Below, piece by piece: positions 20,877-22,859 of a stretch of 22,859 bases of DNA. Location: the NCBI GenBank assembly GCA_905250885.1, contig CAJNOQ010002742.1, positions 1-22,859 of the forward strand, in the 5' to 3' direction. The translations under genes and the position numbers were made by a program. Source of the stretch: Didymodactylos carnosus. Lineage: Eukaryota > Rotifera > Eurotatoria > Philodinida > Philodinidae. Position 1 is the stretch's first letter. Each line of letters begins with the position of its first letter. Under the pieces are notes generated by a model that did no database searches, had not been told where the DNA came from, and saw only the letters and a program-made list of their open reading frames with translations.

Positions 20877-21280
20877 GAAACTTTCATTTCCGCGCTAAAA
20901 AAGTCATCATTAGTTTAGCAAAGTCAGAATTCTGCGCGTGATTCTCAAAACAAAACTCAACTTCTATATAATACAAATATCGTATTCGGAATCAGGATCA
21001 AAAATTGAGTCGACTGATATGTATCTCCAACTCGTTTGAGTAATTGAATTTTTTTCGAATTTTAACGTTGGAAAAATCATTGGGATTTTCACTAAAAAAT
21101 GAAAATAGACTAAAAATGTAAAAATACACATCAGTGGATTCAGTTTTTGATTCTGATTCCGAATATGATATTTGTATTATATAGAAGTTGAGTTTTGTTG
21201 GAGAAAATTGAGAACCACGCGCAGAATTCCGACTTTGCTAAAATAATGATGACTTTTCTCAGCGAGGAAATGAAAGTTTC
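20877..21280. repeat. Foldback element, about 150-bp arms
   Basis: The arms, 20877-21024 and about 21123-21280, are close reverse complements. The outer 15 bases (GAAACTTTCATTTCC) are exact, and the block containing AACTTCTATATAATACAAATAT is exact for over 20 bases. The right arm has a small extra block near 21201. The spacer is about 98 bp and AT-rich. The right outer edge coincides with the point where the Penelope-like reverse transcriptase loses its family sequence, so this element inserted into, or joined to, the broken retroelement. There is no coding capacity of its own. Confidence 0.87.
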
Positions 21281-21281
21281 C

Positions 21282-22725
21282 GTCCTGCTTGTAGACATCA
21301 GACCGGTAAACTAGTGACAAACCTACTAGGATATATTCACTTTTTGATACTGAACTTGAATAAAATAGTTCGGTTTTTTTCCTATGTACTGTTGTTTCAA
21401 GATGATCAGAATGTTTCTCGATCAAAACATCTAAAAAGGCTAATTTATTGTCTTGTTCTATTTCCAGTGTGAATTTTATGTTCGGATGAATTTTGTTGAT
21501 GTTGTCTAATAATTCAAAAGCATCATAAGTGGTACCGTTAATTAGAACTAGAATATCATCAATGTATCTTATCCACATTTTTACTCTTTTTTCATTTTCT
21601 AATGTTAAAATATGTTTGTTTTCTAAGTTCTCCATGAAGAGATTCGCTAAAATAGGTGCTAATGGACTACCCATTGACACTCCATCTTCTTGCCGGTAAA
21701 TATTATGACAGAAACGAAATTGAACGTTACGTGTAGCTAAGTTGAATAGAATAAAAAGCTCTGTTTTAGTTATTTTTATAACCTTCTTCTTTTTACTCTG
21801 ATCCCATATTTTGTTGACTGCTATTTTTATCGCTTCTTCAACTGGTATACTCGGACAGGGTGATTCCACCTCAAAGCTAGCCAGTATATCATTTGAGCTA
21901 AGTTTTATTTGTTTTAAACGAGATACTAGTGCGAAAGAATCTTTTATAAACGATTTTAAATTGTTGTCACAAAATTTTAGTTGCTCTGCTAAATATTTGG
22001 ATAAACGGTAACATGGTGCATTACATGGATAATTCGATTTGTGTATCTTCACCGTACAATATAAATATGGTATCGTACATCCACTAACGAAAAGACGATC
22101 ATAAGTCTGCTGATCAATTTTTACCTTTCAACCGTTGTTTCAATCTGTTGTTAATTTTATTTTCTTCGTCTAATGTCTCATCTGATGAACTGATATTGAA
22201 TTTCGTTGGATCATTTAACATACTTATCACTTTTTGATAGTAGTCAATTTTGTTCATGATTACAATTGCGTTACCTTTGTCAGCTTTTAATAGGACTATC
22301 TTGCTGTCATTTTTCAACCTTCTCATTGCATCTATCTCATCGTTCGATAAGTTAGCTACCCGTTTGTGAACTACCCGATACAATAGATTTTTAGCAGCAA
22401 TTTTGATTTTATCATATACTTGATCCCACTTTATCAACTTATTTTTCTTATTATTCTCCTTTATCCAATACATACCATGTTCAATATCCGTTTTTAAATC
22501 CAACGTTCTTGTTACCTTCTGTTCAATGCAAAATTTCCATCCACGACATAAGAGCTTTAATTCATGTTCATCAAGAATACGATTCGACAGATTATAAACT
22601 AACTTTTTTCGATCCAAAAGGGTTGATTTCATATGACTAACAGTCGCACCGTGTAACTTTCTCAGTTTTTCTTCGTGAACTGCCTGGAATGAACCTCGAA
22701 TCTTCCAGCTGTTGCACATGATCAA
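21282..22725 (-). pseudogene. Penelope-like retroelement reverse transcriptase, inactive
   Basis: Two frames cover one protein. 22114-22725 holds the Penelope N-terminal region: VYNLSNRILDEHELKLL and then KIVLLKADKGNAIVIMNK, the finger region. It stops at about 22114, and the match resumes one base out of frame (from about 22116) and runs to 21282. That part has VKIHK, motif B GVSMGSPLAP, motif C YIDD, motif E LAFLDVLI and the start of the thumb (VGLSLVYRS). Defects: the one-base frameshift; about nine residues missing after IHK, where the family has a conserved R-P-I-V block; Glu (codon 21870-21872) in place of the catalytic Asp of motif A; and truncation at the foldback element. The open frame continues into the foldback arm to 21177, so its last 30-odd codons are not reverse transcriptase. 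No GIY-YIG endonuclease is seen. Confidence 0.88.
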
Positions 22726-22859
22726 TCAATCAAGGGAATCAATTTTCTAAATGGGAAAGACTAATGTTTCTGCTTTGGTTGTATACCTAAGAGATAGAGT
22801 ATGACTGTTTGATAGTGAATTTAACTATCCTCAGGTTATTTTCCTAACATATCCGACAA
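22726..22859. other. Upstream flank of the Penelope-like remnant
   Basis: A short AT-rich stretch to the window edge. It may be the 5' part of the element, but no terminal repeat can be recognised within the window. Confidence 0.35.

Noticed and set aside
1..22859. CRISPR array, telomeric repeat array or rRNA
   Set aside because: No regularly spaced short repeats, no run of telomere-type hexamers and no recognisable rRNA sequence were seen.

Overview
The window looks like a repeat-rich piece of a small metazoan genome, most likely a bdelloid rotifer. The visible genes have spliceosomal introns with GTAAGT donors, several only 56-60 bp long. The base composition is AT-rich. The protein families (CBM14 chitin-binding, Mab-21/cGAS-like, an iodothyronine deiodinase-like selenoprotein, a Penelope-like retroelement) are animal ones. 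The bdelloid assignment is inference: the sequence shows an animal with compact introns and many hairpin-type transposon remnants.

Layout. 1-2 kb: two foldback (long inverted repeat) elements, at 128-648 and 1449-1908, flank a minus-strand exon encoding one CBM14 domain (940-1308). 2.6-3.8 kb: a complete three-exon minus-strand gene for a secreted protein with two CBM14 domains and a Gly/Ser-rich tail. 3.8-7.8 kb: no convincing gene; it holds a dinucleotide repeat and an imperfect inverted repeat (6191-6764) whose arms carry GAAAC motifs like those at the ends of Penelope-like elements. 7.8-10.2 kb: broken plus-strand coding-like fragments of unknown origin. 10.2-11.15 kb: a minus-strand deiodinase-like gene with an in-frame UGA at the selenocysteine position and a candidate SECIS hairpin just after the stop. 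11.7-13.2 kb: a minus-strand 509-residue protein with an almost canonical 76-residue ubiquitin unit in its middle. Its upstream side abuts a 1.5-kb palindrome (13457-14946). 15.77-16.58 kb: an hAT-like non-autonomous element with GC-rich subterminal repeats. 18.7-20.35 kb: a minus-strand Mab-21 (cGAS-like nucleotidyltransferase) gene broken by three in-frame stops. 20.88-21.28 kb: another foldback element, which abuts and truncates a dead Penelope-like reverse transcriptase (21282-22725).

No pathway links the genes. The layout is a few intact or nearly intact genes, all on the minus strand, embedded in non-autonomous elements. The strongest candidates for a second look are the selenoprotein, the embedded-ubiquitin gene and the concentration of five unrelated-looking long hairpins in under 23 kb.
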